Assembly: GCA_945828345.1 (NCBI GenBank)
Contig: CALZRA010000004.1
Span: 1 to 43,979 of the forward strand
Reading direction: 5' to 3'
Source of the DNA: an uncultured Bacteroidales bacterium
GTDB lineage: Bacteria > Bacteroidota > Bacteroidia > Bacteroidales > Bacteroidaceae
DNA: 43,979 nucleotides
In this document: positions 1 to 8,505 of the stretch, piece by piece
How positions within the stretch are numbered: position 1 is the stretch's first letter
Layout: the number at the start of each line of letters is the position of its first letter
Notes under the pieces: generated by a model
The model's input: only the letters and a program-made list of their open reading frames with translations
Told to the model about the DNA's origin: nothing
Database searches by the model: none
Made by a program: the position numbers and the translations under genes

Positions 1-70
1 TCTTTTCTTCCGGTTTATAGGTTTCTATCTGCGCGGTTTGCCCGGCTATTCGCCGTGACATGCCGGCCAT
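1..70 (-). CDS. Possible 5' end of a divergent gene running off the left edge
   Basis: On the minus strand an ATG at 70 (or a second in-frame ATG at 61) opens a frame with no stop up to base 1. It encodes about 23 residues beginning MAGMSRRIAGQTAQIE. A perfect Bacteroidetes -7 box lies on the same strand at 96-89, which would give a 5' leader of roughly 10-25 nt. The piece is too short to identify a family. The promoter is the main support, so this is a tentative partial gene divergent from dnaN. Confidence 0.4.
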   Translation of the reverse strand, partial: MAGMSRRIAGQTAQIETYKPEEK

Positions 71-88
71 AAATGTGAGATGAATGTG

Positions 89-96
89 CAAAAGTA
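89..96 (-). promoter_or_regulatory. Bacteroidetes -7 box (TACTTTTG), divergent from dnaN
   Basis: The minus-strand octamer TACTTTTG matches the Bacteroidetes housekeeping sigma consensus TAnnTTTG. It points toward the left edge of the window, where an open frame begins at 70 or 61. I see no clear TTTG at -33. Between this box and the dnaN promoter the only structure I see is an 8-bp inverted repeat, AAGCACTG (123-130) with CAGTGCTT (157-164). Confidence 0.5.
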
Positions 97-306
97 CACA
101 GAAAAACAGACGGGCCAAGCAAAAGCACTGATTTTATGTTGGGGGAGACGGTAAAGCAGTGCTTCAACTTGTAGTTTGAAAACAGCAGGCCTTTGTCTGC
201 TCTCCCTGTCTATCCCATGAACCCCCGTGCCAAGTTGTTTTCTCACACAAAACCATAAGCCCACAAAAAATAAAGGGGAACTAAACGGCAACCACTTATT
301 TTTTTA

Positions 307-314
307 TACTTTTG
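307..314 (+). promoter_or_regulatory. dnaN promoter, -7 box TACTTTTG
   Basis: TACTTTTG is a perfect match to TAnnTTTG. It lies 55 nt before the dnaN ATG inside an AT-rich tract, so the predicted leader is about 50 nt. No clear -33 TTTG is visible. The box faces away from the divergent box at 89-96. Confidence 0.65.
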
Positions 315-369
315 CCCGCAAAATGCGCTTTCCGCGCATATAAAACTGACATCAACAAATCCTGCATCC

Positions 370-1494
370 ATGAAATTTGTAGTACCAAGCTCTACGCTCT
401 CCACGCACCTGACCACCATTGGCCGTGTGATTGTTCAGAAGAACAACATTCCCATACTCGACTGCTTTTGCTTTGACATTCGGCAGAACCACCTGACCAT
501 TACTGCTTCGGACAACGATTCGACCTTCATGTCGGAAATTGACCTGAACGAAAGCGATGCTGACGTGCGCTTTGCTGTCAATGCCAAGACGCTGCAGGAT
601 GCCATTAAGGAAATCCCCGACCAGCCTTTAGAGTGCTATCTGAACACGGAAACGCTGGAGCTGACGGTTGACTACCAGAACGGACAATACAAGCTCATGG
701 CCCAATCGGCAGACGAATATCCTGTGCCGATGATGAACGATGCCTGTGTGGCTCAGCTGACAATGCCTGCGCCCTCACTGCTGACCAGTGTGGCCCGTTC
801 CATGGTGGCTGCTGCCGAGGAGGACTTGCGTCCGCAGCTGCACGCTGTCTGCTTCAGCCTGCGGCAGAATGAGCTGTGCATCGTGGCCAGCAACGGCAGT
901 CATCTGGCCATGACCCAGCGTACGTTGGCAGACCAGCAGTGTGAATCTGACTTCCTGCTGAACCTGCGTCCGGCCAACCTGCTGCGTGCCATGCTGGCCA
1001 AGGAACAGGGTGACGTGACAATCAGCTTCAGAGAGCGCGGTGCCACCTTCTCGACCGAACACTTCACTTTGGTGTGCCGGTTAGTGGACGGCAGATACCC
1101 CAACTTCCGCAGCATCATCCCCCAAACGAATCCTTATGTCGTGACGCTGAACCGGCAGGCTATCATCAGCGTGCTGCGCCGTGTGCTGGTGTTCGCCAAT
1201 CCCAGTGGCGTATTGGTACGCTTCAAACTCGACAGCAACCGCCTGAACATTTCGAGCCAGGACATGGACTTTGGCAAGAGTGCCGAAGAGAACATGCTGT
1301 GCGACTATCTGGGCACGCCGCTACGCATAGCCTTCAAAGGCTCCACGCTGCTCGAACTCATTCAGAACATCGAAAGCGAAGATGTGGTTTTCCAGCTGTC
1401 TGACCCCAGCCGGGCCGCACTCATCCTGCCGGCACAGCAGAAGGAGAACGAAAAGGTGCTGATGCTCATCATGCCTTCCATCTTTACTGAATAA
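370..1494 (+). CDS. dnaN: DNA polymerase III beta subunit (sliding clamp)
   Basis: This encodes the ring-shaped processivity clamp that tethers replicative polymerase and repair factors to DNA. The protein has 374 residues, the normal size for a three-domain bacterial beta clamp. It starts MKFVVPSSTL and ends with the C-terminal strand region around LILPAQQKENEKVLMLIMP, which includes the conserved LMLIMP-type clamp tail. Segments such as DGRYPNFRSIIP in the middle of the protein match the conserved clamp signature. The ATG at 370 follows a -7 box at 307-314. dnaA is not adjacent, so nothing here marks this as the replication origin. The downstream exonuclease gene starts 57 nt later on the same strand and is probably cotranscribed. 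Confidence 0.97.
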   Translation: MKFVVPSSTLSTHLTTIGRVIVQKNNIPILDCFCFDIRQNHLTITASDNDSTFMSEIDLNESDADVRFAVNAKTLQDAIKEIPDQPLECYLNTETLELTVDYQNGQYKLMAQSADEYPVPMMNDACVAQLTMPAPSLLTSVARSMVAAAEEDLRPQLHAVCFSLRQNELCIVASNGSHLAMTQRTLADQQCESDFLLNLRPANLLRAMLAKEQGDVTISFRERGATFSTEHFTLVCRLVDGRYPNFRSIIPQTNPYVVTLNRQAIISVLRRVLVFANPSGVLVRFKLDSNRLNISSQDMDFGKSAEENMLCDYLGTPLRIAFKGSTLLELIQNIESEDVVFQLSDPSRAALILPAQQKENEKVLMLIMPSIFTE

Positions 1495-1551
1495 GAAAAA
1501 GGGAACGGAGCAGCTCTGGCTGTGAAGCACCCTGAAAATACAGACTCCCAC

Positions 1552-2313
1552 ATGAAACTGTCACTTTCGCGCCCTATCGTGTTCTTCGACATCGAAGCTA
1601 CGGGACTGAACACAGCTACCGACCGCATTGTCGAGCTGTGCTATATCAAGGTGATGCCCGACGGCACAGAACACACCGTGACTGAGCGCTTTAATCCCGG
1701 TATACACATTTCGGCCGAAGCCTCGGCTGTGAACGGCATCTATGATGAAGACGTGGCAGACTGCCCGCGCTTCGCAGACAAAGCTGCCGAGGTGGCAGCT
1801 GACATGGAAGGCTGTGATCTGGCCGGCTTCAACTCAAACTACTTTGACATTCCGCTGCTGGTAGAGGAATTCATACGTGCCGGCATCAACTTTGACATCG
1901 GTGCGGCACGCTTTGTCGACGTGCAGGGCATTTTCCACAAAATGGAAAAACGCGACCTGACCTCGGCCTATAAGTTCTACTGCCACAAGGACCTGACCGA
2001 AGCACACACGGCCGAGGCTGACACACGCGCCACGCTCGAAGTGCTGGAAGCACAGCTCGACCGCTATGCCGACACGCTGAAGAACAATGTGGAATACCTG
2101 GCAGAGTTCTCCCGCCGCAACCGCAACGTAGACTTGGCCGGACGCATCGTGCTGAACGACCAAGGCGTTGAAACTATCAACTTCGGCAAGTATCGCGGAC
2201 GCAGCGTGACCGAGGTGCTGCGCAATGACCCAGGCTACTTCAACTGGATTATGCAGGGCGACTTTACGCAAAATACCAAACAGGCATTCATGCGCATCAA
2301 GCTGAGAATGTAA
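1552..2313 (+). CDS. DEDDh 3'-5' exonuclease (DnaQ/epsilon-like)
   Basis: This is a 253-residue exonuclease of the DnaQ-like DEDDh superfamily, which removes nucleotides from DNA or RNA 3' ends using two metal ions. Exo I is FFDIEATGLN near the N-terminus (D and E metal ligands). Exo II is the NSNYFDIPLL region. Exo III is HTAEADTRAT, with the catalytic His and final Asp. The C-terminal part, with GKYRGRSVTEVL and a YFNWI motif, resembles the small domain found after many Bacteroidetes DnaQ-like exonucleases (DUF3820-like). I chose the ATG at 1552; a GTG at 1522 would add ten residues upstream of the conserved fold. Its position behind dnaN suggests proofreading or repair, but it is not fused to a polymerase and its substrate is not established. 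Confidence 0.9.
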   Translation: MKLSLSRPIVFFDIEATGLNTATDRIVELCYIKVMPDGTEHTVTERFNPGIHISAEASAVNGIYDEDVADCPRFADKAAEVAADMEGCDLAGFNSNYFDIPLLVEEFIRAGINFDIGAARFVDVQGIFHKMEKRDLTSAYKFYCHKDLTEAHTAEADTRATLEVLEAQLDRYADTLKNNVEYLAEFSRRNRNVDLAGRIVLNDQGVETINFGKYRGRSVTEVLRNDPGYFNWIMQGDFTQNTKQAFMRIKLRM

Positions 2314-2316
2314 TTG

Positions 2317-2497
2317 GGTTTCAGGTTTCAGAGGGTTTCAGGTTTCAGGAAGTTTCAGGTTTCAGGTTCCAGAAGGTTCTATGTTTAAGGTTCAAAGTGG
2401 AAGCCCTCTCTGAAACCACCTGCCCCCTCTGAAACCTGAAACCCTCTGAAACCTGAAACCCTCTGAAACCCTCTGAAACCTGAAACCTACTGAACCC
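2317..2497 (+). repeat. GGTTTCA short-unit repeat hairpin, locus 1
   Basis: Immediately after the exonuclease stop, a left arm (about 2317-2380) made of repeated GGTTTCA heptamers with small variations is followed by a right arm (about 2405-2497) made of the complementary TGAAACC units. The arms can fold into one long imperfect hairpin with a loop of roughly 25 nt. A second locus with the same unit lies at 10778-11019. Position at a gene end suggests a transcript-end structure, but there is no terminal T-run, so a terminator role is inference. Confidence 0.85.
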
Positions 2498-2531
2498 CAT
2501 TCAACTTAAATAGCACCCCAAACAGTCCCCC

Positions 2532-3749
2532 ATGCAAACATCTGCATTATCAGGCAAACATATCGTACTGGGCATTACGGGCAGTATAGCCGCCTACAAG
2601 GCATGTCTGCTGGTGCGCCTGCTGATTAAGGCCGGTGCCGAAGTACAGGTAGTTATCACCCCAGCCGGAAAAGAGTTTATCACGCCTGTTACACTGTCAG
2701 CACTGACTTCGAAACCTGTCATCTCGGAGTTCTTCGCACAGCGCGATGGCTCGTGGCACAGTCATGTGGACCTCGGACTGTGGGCCGATGCCATGGTCAT
2801 AGCACCAGCCACAGCAAGCACTATCGGCAAAATGGCACACGGCATTGCCGACAACATGCTCATCACGACCTATCTGTCAATGAAGGCTCCCGTGTTTGTA
2901 GCCCCGGCCATGGACCTTGACATGTATGCCCACCCCGCCACCAGGCAGAATCTGCAAACACTGCGCAGCTACGGCAACCTGATTATCGAAGCGGCCAGCG
3001 GTGAACTGGCCAGCCACCTGACAGGCAAAGGAAGGATGCAGGAACCCGAAGCTATCTTTGCCGAACTCGCTGGCTACTTCGAACGACAGACCGCCAAGCC
3101 CCTGCGCGGCAAGCGCATTCTGATTACGGCAGGACCTACCTATGAGCGCATCGATGCCGTACGCTTCATCGGCAACTATTCGAGTGGCAAGATGGGTTTT
3201 GCCCTGGCTGAAACCTGTGCCGAAAGAGGGGCTGAGGTGGAACTGGTGAGCGGCCCGGTGTCGCTCAGTACACACCACCCTGCTATCAAGCGCACCAATG
3301 TGACCAGCGCAGCCGAAATGTACGAAGTAGCCACCGAACGATTTGCGTCATGCGATGCTGCTATCCTGTGTGCCGCAGTGGCTGACTTTACGCCTGCTTC
3401 TGCCCCAACCACGAAGATCAAGCGCGAAGGCTCGGGCGGCCTACATCTGGACCTTGTACCAACCCACGACATTGCCGCAGCCTTGGGACGCATCAAACAG
3501 CCGCACCAACACCTGGTGGGCTTCGCACTGGAAACAGACAACGAGCGGGCACATGCCACTGACAAACTGCACCGGAAGAATCTGGACTTCATCGTGCTCA
3601 ACTCTCTGCGCGACCCTGGTGCCGGCTTCGCCTGCGACACCAATAAGATAACCATTCTGGCTGCTGACGGCAGTTGCACGGAATATCCGCTCAAGAGCAA
3701 ACAGCAAGTGGCCTGCGACATCGTGGACCGCATGCAAGAATGGAAGTAA
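2532..3749 (+). CDS. coaBC: Bifunctional CoaBC (PPC decarboxylase / phosphopantothenate-cysteine ligase)
   Basis: This enzyme catalyses two steps of coenzyme A synthesis: coupling 4'-phosphopantothenate to cysteine (CoaB), then decarboxylating the product to phosphopantetheine (CoaC). The protein has 405 residues, normal for a fused CoaBC. The N-terminal flavoprotein half shows GSIAAYKAC, the catalytic-His region SHVDLGLWADAMVIAPAT and the PAMDLDMY loop. The C-terminal ligase half begins near residue 190 with RGKRILITAGPTYERID and VRFIGNYSSGKMG. The start ATG at 2532 lies after the repeat hairpin, and no promoter box is visible in front of it. A 15-bp hairpin directly follows the stop. Confidence 0.96.
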   Translation: MQTSALSGKHIVLGITGSIAAYKACLLVRLLIKAGAEVQVVITPAGKEFITPVTLSALTSKPVISEFFAQRDGSWHSHVDLGLWADAMVIAPATASTIGKMAHGIADNMLITTYLSMKAPVFVAPAMDLDMYAHPATRQNLQTLRSYGNLIIEAASGELASHLTGKGRMQEPEAIFAELAGYFERQTAKPLRGKRILITAGPTYERIDAVRFIGNYSSGKMGFALAETCAERGAEVELVSGPVSLSTHHPAIKRTNVTSAAEMYEVATERFASCDAAILCAAVADFTPASAPTTKIKREGSGGLHLDLVPTHDIAAALGRIKQPHQHLVGFALETDNERAHATDKLHRKNLDFIVLNSLRDPGAGFACDTNKITILAADGSCTEYPLKSKQQVACDIVDRMQEWK

Positions 3750-3752
3750 GAT

Positions 3753-3802
3753 AAGTATTAGTGATTAGGTTTTAGTGATTAGTGGTTTAATCACTAATAC
3801 TT
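3753..3802 (+). terminator. 15-bp inverted repeat after coaBC
   Basis: AAGTATTAGTGATTA (3753-3767) is perfectly repeated in inverted orientation at 3788-3802, with a 20-nt loop that holds another partial copy of the unit (TTAGTGATTA). The stem is AT-rich and begins 4 nt after the coaBC stop. Its architecture (short direct units plus an inverted copy) resembles the other gene-end repeats in the window. Termination is plausible but not proven. Confidence 0.6.
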
Positions 3803-3844
3803 TATAACTCATACTTTAAGGAATCCCCCAACTCTTTTCACCTC

Positions 3845-4789
3845 ATGCCCAAGTCCGAATCATCTATCTTCACCAGGTGTCGCATCAGACTGCGATCCGT
3901 GTTTCTGCTGTGGCTGTTGCTGTGGCCGACCGCGCTGGTACAGGCCCAGGAGCTTGATGCCCGGGTCACTATCAACCACCAGCAAGTGCAGGGAACAAGC
4001 ACCTCGGTGTTCGAGACACTGCAAACCACACTGGAACAGTTTCTGAACGAACGGCAGTGGACTTCCATGCAGTTCAAGCCCAACGAACGCATCGCCTGCA
4101 ACTTCAGCATTACGGTGAAGAAGTATTCGACAAACGACAACACCTTTGAAGCCACGCTCAACGTGCAGGCCACCCGTCCAGTGTATGGCGCCAGCTATAC
4201 TACGACCTCGTTTGCCTTCAGCGACCCCAACTTCAACTTCACATATCAGGAGTACGACCAGATAGACTTCAGGCCCGATGTCATCGACAGCAACCTCACG
4301 GCTTCGATAGCCTTCTACGTGTACCTTATTCTCGGCATTGACCTCGACAGCATGTCGCCACTCGGCGGCACAGAATGCTTCACCACGGCACAAACCATTG
4401 CCACGGGTGCACAGAGCCTGACTGAAAAAGGTTGGAAACCCTTTGACGACCGCAAAAACCGCCATGCCATCATCACCGACATGCTGGACGGCGGCATGGA
4501 AGCTTTCAGGAAAATGCAATACACTTACTACAGGCTCGGACTTGACACCATGAGCGAAAATACCGAACGAGGACGCTCGGCCATCAGCGAAGCCATCGGA
4601 CTGCTGAAGCAAGCACGCGACAACAAGACCATGAGTATGCTGCCGCAGATATTCACGGAGTACAAGCGCGACGAGCTGGTGGCTATCTATAAAGGACACG
4701 GCACAGCCAAGGAAAAGACGGAGGTGTCAGAGATTCTGTCGGCCATCAATGCCTCTCAAAACGCATACTGGCGGCAAATCACGAATTAG
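3845..4789 (+). CDS. DUF4835 family secreted protein (PorD-like)
   Basis: This 314-residue exported protein matches what I know of the DUF4835 family, which is common in Bacteroidetes and has been associated with PorD of the type IX secretion system in some members. A signal peptide is visible: a basic start (RCRIRLR), a hydrophobic core (VFLLWLLLWPTALV) and an AQ/E cleavage region near residue 34. The mature part begins ELDARVTINHQQVQ and contains typical segments such as NERIACNF and PVYGASYTTTSF. Conserved synteny coaBC-DUF4835-recN is familiar from Bacteroidales. No other secretion-system gene lies in the window, so a T9SS role here is only a family association. Confidence 0.8.
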   Translation: MPKSESSIFTRCRIRLRSVFLLWLLLWPTALVQAQELDARVTINHQQVQGTSTSVFETLQTTLEQFLNERQWTSMQFKPNERIACNFSITVKKYSTNDNTFEATLNVQATRPVYGASYTTTSFAFSDPNFNFTYQEYDQIDFRPDVIDSNLTASIAFYVYLILGIDLDSMSPLGGTECFTTAQTIATGAQSLTEKGWKPFDDRKNRHAIITDMLDGGMEAFRKMQYTYYRLGLDTMSENTERGRSAISEAIGLLKQARDNKTMSMLPQIFTEYKRDELVAIYKGHGTAKEKTEVSEILSAINASQNAYWRQITN

Positions 4790-4796
4790 TTATAGT

Positions 4797-4918
4797 TGAG
4801 GGTTTAAAGTTGAGAGTTTAAAGTTTAGAGTTTAGAGTTTAAAGTTTATGGCTTAAAGTTTATACGTCAACTAAAATCACAAACTTTTCAACTATAAACT
4901 TTCAACTAAAATTATAAA
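4797..4918 (+). repeat. TTTAAAGT/TTTAGAG repeat hairpin between DUF4835 gene and recN
   Basis: After the stop at 4789, a run of variants of GTTTAAA and GTTTAGA occupies 4797-4860. A partly complementary segment with AAACTTT, CAACTATAAAC and TTTCAACTA follows at about 4866-4910. The tract is strongly AT-rich compared with its flanks and fills nearly the whole gap to recN. It has the same organisation as the GGTTTCA loci but a different unit. Confidence 0.7.
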
Positions 4919-4923
4919 CACAC

Positions 4924-6597
4924 ATGCTGCAACGCCTTACCATATCACACTACGCGCTGATAGAACAGCTCGACATCAACTGGATGCCGGGCTTTTCGGT
5001 GATTACCGGCGAAACCGGCGCAGGAAAGAGCATCATGCTCGGAGCACTCGAACTGCTGCTCGGCGGAAGAGCGGATGCCAAGGCCATACAAAACGGCCAG
5101 AAGAAGTGTATGGTGGAAGCTTCCTTCAGCCTGGAAGGACGCGACCTGCAAGCCTTCTTCAATGAAAACGACATCGACTATGACCCTGCCGAGTGTATTG
5201 TGCGCCGCGAAGTACTGCACACCGGAAAGAGCCGCGCCTTCATCAATGATACGCCTGTGCCCGCCGCAAGGCTGCGCGAAATCGGCGCACAGCTCATAGA
5301 CATTCACTCGCAACACAAGAACCTGCTCATTCGCAACGAACGTTTCATTCTCGACACGCTCGACACAATGGCCGCACAGCCCGAACTCATCGAGAACTAT
5401 CTGGCCATTCACACGCAGTGCAAACAGGCTGCCGAAGAACTGCGTGCGCTACAGCAGGCCGCTGAAAAGGGGCAGGCTGATCTGGAATACATGCAGTTCC
5501 AGCTCAACCAAATCGAAGAGGCGGCACTCACAGACGGCGAGCAGGAAGAACTGGAGCAGGAACAGGCCGTGCTGAGCCATGCCGAAGACATCAGGCAGGC
5601 TTTTGCCCTGGCCCTGTCTATCACACGACCCGACGGGCAGAGCATGGCGGGACAGCTCCGAATGGCTGCTGAAGGCTTGCAACAGGCTGCCCGCAACTAC
5701 CCGCAGGCTGCGCCGCTCGCCGAACGGCTGCATAGCCTGCGCATTGAGCTTGACGACATCGACGACGAACTGGAACGGAATGCCGAGAACATTGATTTCG
5801 ACCCTAACCGGCTGACCTTTGTCGAAGAGCGGCTGAGCACCATATACAGTCTGGAACAGAAGCATCACGCCGAGTCGGTCCGTGACTTGCTCGACCTGGC
5901 CGAACAGTTGCGCCGAGACATCGACACAGCCCTGAATGCTGACGAAGCCCTGAACCGCCTGCAACAGAAAGTGACCCAACTGCGCAGCCAGCGCGACACG
6001 GCTGCCCGCCACCTCACGGCCTCACGCGAGAAGGCTGCCCGCATGATGGAAGACGAACTGGTTCAGGCCCTGCAGAACCTGGGCATGAGCCACGTGCAGA
6101 TTGCCATCAAGCTCACACCACGCCCAGAACCTGACACCAGCGGCGCAGACCACGTGACCTTCCTGTTCTCAGCCAACCGCAACGTGCCGCCACAGGATGT
6201 GAGCGAGATTGCCTCGGGCGGCGAGATTGCCCGCCTGATGCTTTCTATCAAGGCACTCATCAGCCGTCGCACCCATCTGCCTTCCATTATCTTCGACGAG
6301 ATAGATACCGGCGTGTCGGGCCATGTGGCCGAACGCATGGCACAAATGATGCGCCGCATCGCCGAGAGCTGCCAGGTGATTTGCATTACACACCTGCCCC
6401 AAATCGCTGCCAGCGGAGAGCATCACTTCAAGGTGTACAAAGCTGACGATGCCGACGGCATGACACGCAGCCACATCATTCCGCTGACCGAGGAAGAGCG
6501 CATACACGAAATCGCCCACATGCTTTCGGGTTCGCAGCTCACCGAAGCGGCTATCGAAAATGCCCGGATGCTGTGTAACAGTGTACGCCATGCCTGA
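4924..6597 (+). CDS. recN: DNA repair protein RecN
   Basis: RecN is an SMC-like ATPase involved in double-strand break repair. The protein has 557 residues, within the family range. The N-terminal half-ATPase starts MLQRLTISHYALIEQLDI and has Walker A GETGAGKS near residue 30. A QLIDIHSQHKNLL segment follows, then a long coiled-coil region (about 150-360) rich in Glu, Gln and Ala. The C-terminal half carries the ABC signature EIASGGEIARLMLSIKAL, Walker B SIIFDEIDTGVSG and a terminal CITHLPQIAA switch. The start is fixed by the conserved MLxxLxIxNxALI-type N-terminus. No promoter box is visible in the repeat-filled gap upstream. Confidence 0.96.
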   Translation: MLQRLTISHYALIEQLDINWMPGFSVITGETGAGKSIMLGALELLLGGRADAKAIQNGQKKCMVEASFSLEGRDLQAFFNENDIDYDPAECIVRREVLHTGKSRAFINDTPVPAARLREIGAQLIDIHSQHKNLLIRNERFILDTLDTMAAQPELIENYLAIHTQCKQAAEELRALQQAAEKGQADLEYMQFQLNQIEEAALTDGEQEELEQEQAVLSHAEDIRQAFALALSITRPDGQSMAGQLRMAAEGLQQAARNYPQAAPLAERLHSLRIELDDIDDELERNAENIDFDPNRLTFVEERLSTIYSLEQKHHAESVRDLLDLAEQLRRDIDTALNADEALNRLQQKVTQLRSQRDTAARHLTASREKAARMMEDELVQALQNLGMSHVQIAIKLTPRPEPDTSGADHVTFLFSANRNVPPQDVSEIASGGEIARLMLSIKALISRRTHLPSIIFDEIDTGVSGHVAERMAQMMRRIAESCQVICITHLPQIAASGEHHFKVYKADDADGMTRSHIIPLTEEERIHEIAHMLSGSQLTEAAIENARMLCNSVRHA

Positions 6598-6706
6598 CTT
6601 CTCCCATGTCCCACACATGCCGCTGCGCCCCTGTCTAACCACTCCGCCAGCGCGGCTGGCCCTTTCTATTCAATCACTCATCACCCACACACCGCTTATC
6701 CTTTCC

Positions 6707-8434
6707 ATGCAACGATTCACCAAGTTCACCCTCCTTCTGCTCCTCTTTCAGGCAGCCATTCACACTTGGGCCTCTCCCCTCACCCTCCAGTCGGCGGCCG
6801 ACGATGCAGGCAAGGCCCTGCTGAAACTGTTCACCTATGATGCCGGTGGCAAACTGCTGCATACAGGCACGGCCTTCTTTGTCAGCGCGCAGGCCGAAGG
6901 CGTAACCACCTACACCCTGATGCAGGGAGCTGCCCGCGCAGAAGTCATCGACGCGAAAGGCAAGAAGTATGCGGTGAGCCGCATACTGGGAGCCAACTCG
7001 ACCACTGACCTCGTCAAGTTCAGCGTGGAAGGTGTCAAGAAATGCAGCTTCATGCAGCCTGCCGGCACGCCAGCCAGCAAGGGAAGCCACCTGTTCATGC
7101 TGCCGGCCGGTGCCACGAAGAAGAGCCAGCCTGTGATTGTGAGCGTCACCGACACCGAAGCCTACAACCAATGGCTGTACTACCAGACCAGTGCCGAGAA
7201 CAAAGACGATGTCTTCGGCCTGCCGCTGTTCAACGAGAACGGCGAAGTGGCAGCTATCTTGCAGCGCAACGTCAAGCAGGGGGCCACCACGGCCTGTGCC
7301 ATTGATGCCCGCTTCATCAACGACCTCAACATCAGTGCCACATCGCCCTTGCAGTCTGACCTGCGTGCACTGCTTATTCCCAAAGCCCTGCCCGACAATG
7401 CGCACGACGCACTCACCTATTTATATATGTTGCCCCAGAACGACTCGCTCTGGGCACAGACTGCCTACAATGATTTCGTGGCTACCTATCCGCAGATGCC
7501 TGACGGCTATCTGAGCCGAGCCACCTTTGCTGCCGGCAAAGGCTTGTATGCCGACAGCGAGGCCGACCTGAACAAGGCCCTGCAACTGGCTGCCGCAAGC
7601 ACGGACTCGACCTACATGACTGCCGACGCCGTGCACTACCACATCAGCAACCTCCTTTACCGCACACTCACCTCGCGCAGCGACACTGTGGCCGTACACC
7701 CCAACTGGACCTTGCAACGCGCAGAACAGGAAGCGGCCCAAGCCTATGCACTCAAGCCCAACGCGCTCTACCTCATGCAGCAGGGCTACTGCTGCTTCTC
7801 GGCCAAACAGTATGCCGAAGCCTACAACCACTTTGAACAGGCCAGCCGCGATGCCAACTTTGCCTCATCGGAGACCTACTTCGCCACGGCCCGGGCACTG
7901 GAACTCTCCGGCGGTGATTCGCTTCAGGTCATGGTCTTGCTCGACAGTTGCATCGCCCGACTGCCTCAACCCGTCAGTGCCCGCAATGCGCAGTACTACA
8001 TCGAACGGGCTGCGCGCCTGCTGCACGCCAAACGATTCCGCGCAGCAGTCGACGACTACAACGAATATGAAAAAGCGGTAGGCCCGCGCAATCTATCCGA
8101 CAACTTTTACTACCTTCGCAGCCAAGCGGAGTTAGAGGCGCACATGTACCAGCAGGCACTCGACGACATGCGCACGGCCATTGCTACCGCTGCCATGCCG
8201 CTGCCCTACCGCTTGGAGGAGGCCTACATACTGCTGCGCGTGGGCGAATTTGAAGAGGCCATCGATGCAGCGACCCGCCTGCTGGCTGACTTGCCCGAGA
8301 ACCCCGACTGCTACCGCATCATCGGTGTGGCCCACGGCGAACTCGGCCATAAGAAACTGGCCGTTGAGAACCTCACCAAGGCACAGCAGCTCGGCGATGA
8401 CGTGGCCGCTTCCTTCCTCCCGAAATACCAGTAA
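6707..8434 (+). CDS. Exported trypsin-fold (probably inactive) plus TPR protein
   Basis: This 575-residue protein has a signal peptide (MQRFTKFTLLLLLFQAAIHTWA). Its N-terminal part (about 25-250) is organised like a trypsin/DegP-type domain: GTAFFVSAQ resembles the opening strand of such domains, and TTDLVKF resembles the catalytic-Asp strand. The place where LTNYHVV is expected reads TYTLMQGAA, and the expected GNSGGPLF reads DDVFGLPLF. The catalytic His and Ser therefore appear to be missing. The rest (about 270-575) is helical repeat sequence with TPR-like pairs such as ADSEADLNKALQL, AEAYNHFEQA and QALDDMRTAI. I started at 6707 because the signal peptide begins there; an upstream extension overlapping recN lacks family character. 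It is probably a periplasmic scaffold. Confidence 0.7.
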   Translation: MQRFTKFTLLLLLFQAAIHTWASPLTLQSAADDAGKALLKLFTYDAGGKLLHTGTAFFVSAQAEGVTTYTLMQGAARAEVIDAKGKKYAVSRILGANSTTDLVKFSVEGVKKCSFMQPAGTPASKGSHLFMLPAGATKKSQPVIVSVTDTEAYNQWLYYQTSAENKDDVFGLPLFNENGEVAAILQRNVKQGATTACAIDARFINDLNISATSPLQSDLRALLIPKALPDNAHDALTYLYMLPQNDSLWAQTAYNDFVATYPQMPDGYLSRATFAAGKGLYADSEADLNKALQLAAASTDSTYMTADAVHYHISNLLYRTLTSRSDTVAVHPNWTLQRAEQEAAQAYALKPNALYLMQQGYCCFSAKQYAEAYNHFEQASRDANFASSETYFATARALELSGGDSLQVMVLLDSCIARLPQPVSARNAQYYIERAARLLHAKRFRAAVDDYNEYEKAVGPRNLSDNFYYLRSQAELEAHMYQQALDDMRTAIATAAMPLPYRLEEAYILLRVGEFEEAIDAATRLLADLPENPDCYRIIGVAHGELGHKKLAVENLTKAQQLGDDVAASFLPKYQ

Positions 8435-8459
8435 CGGAAAGCCCGGTGCGGGCTTTCCG
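8435..8459 (+). terminator. Perfect 11-bp GC-rich hairpin after the TPR gene
   Basis: CGGAAAGCCCG (8435-8445) and CGGGCTTTCCG (8449-8459) form a perfect 11-bp stem with a GTG loop, starting one base after the stop codon. There is no T-run behind it, so it is either an unusual terminator or an mRNA 3'-end stabiliser ahead of the porin gene at 8506. Confidence 0.65.
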
Positions 8460-8505
8460 CTCCCATTCAAACCAACCAACTGCGCAGAAGCGCACCTTCC
8501 TCTTC

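Noticed and set aside
1..369. Replication origin next to dnaN
   Set aside because: No dnaA gene, no cluster of DnaA-box-like sequences and no AT-rich unwinding element that I can see.
5100..6400. Long reverse-strand open frames within recN, coaBC, valS and other genes
   Set aside because: They are shadows in GC-rich coding sequence of clearly recognised genes and have no family features of their own.
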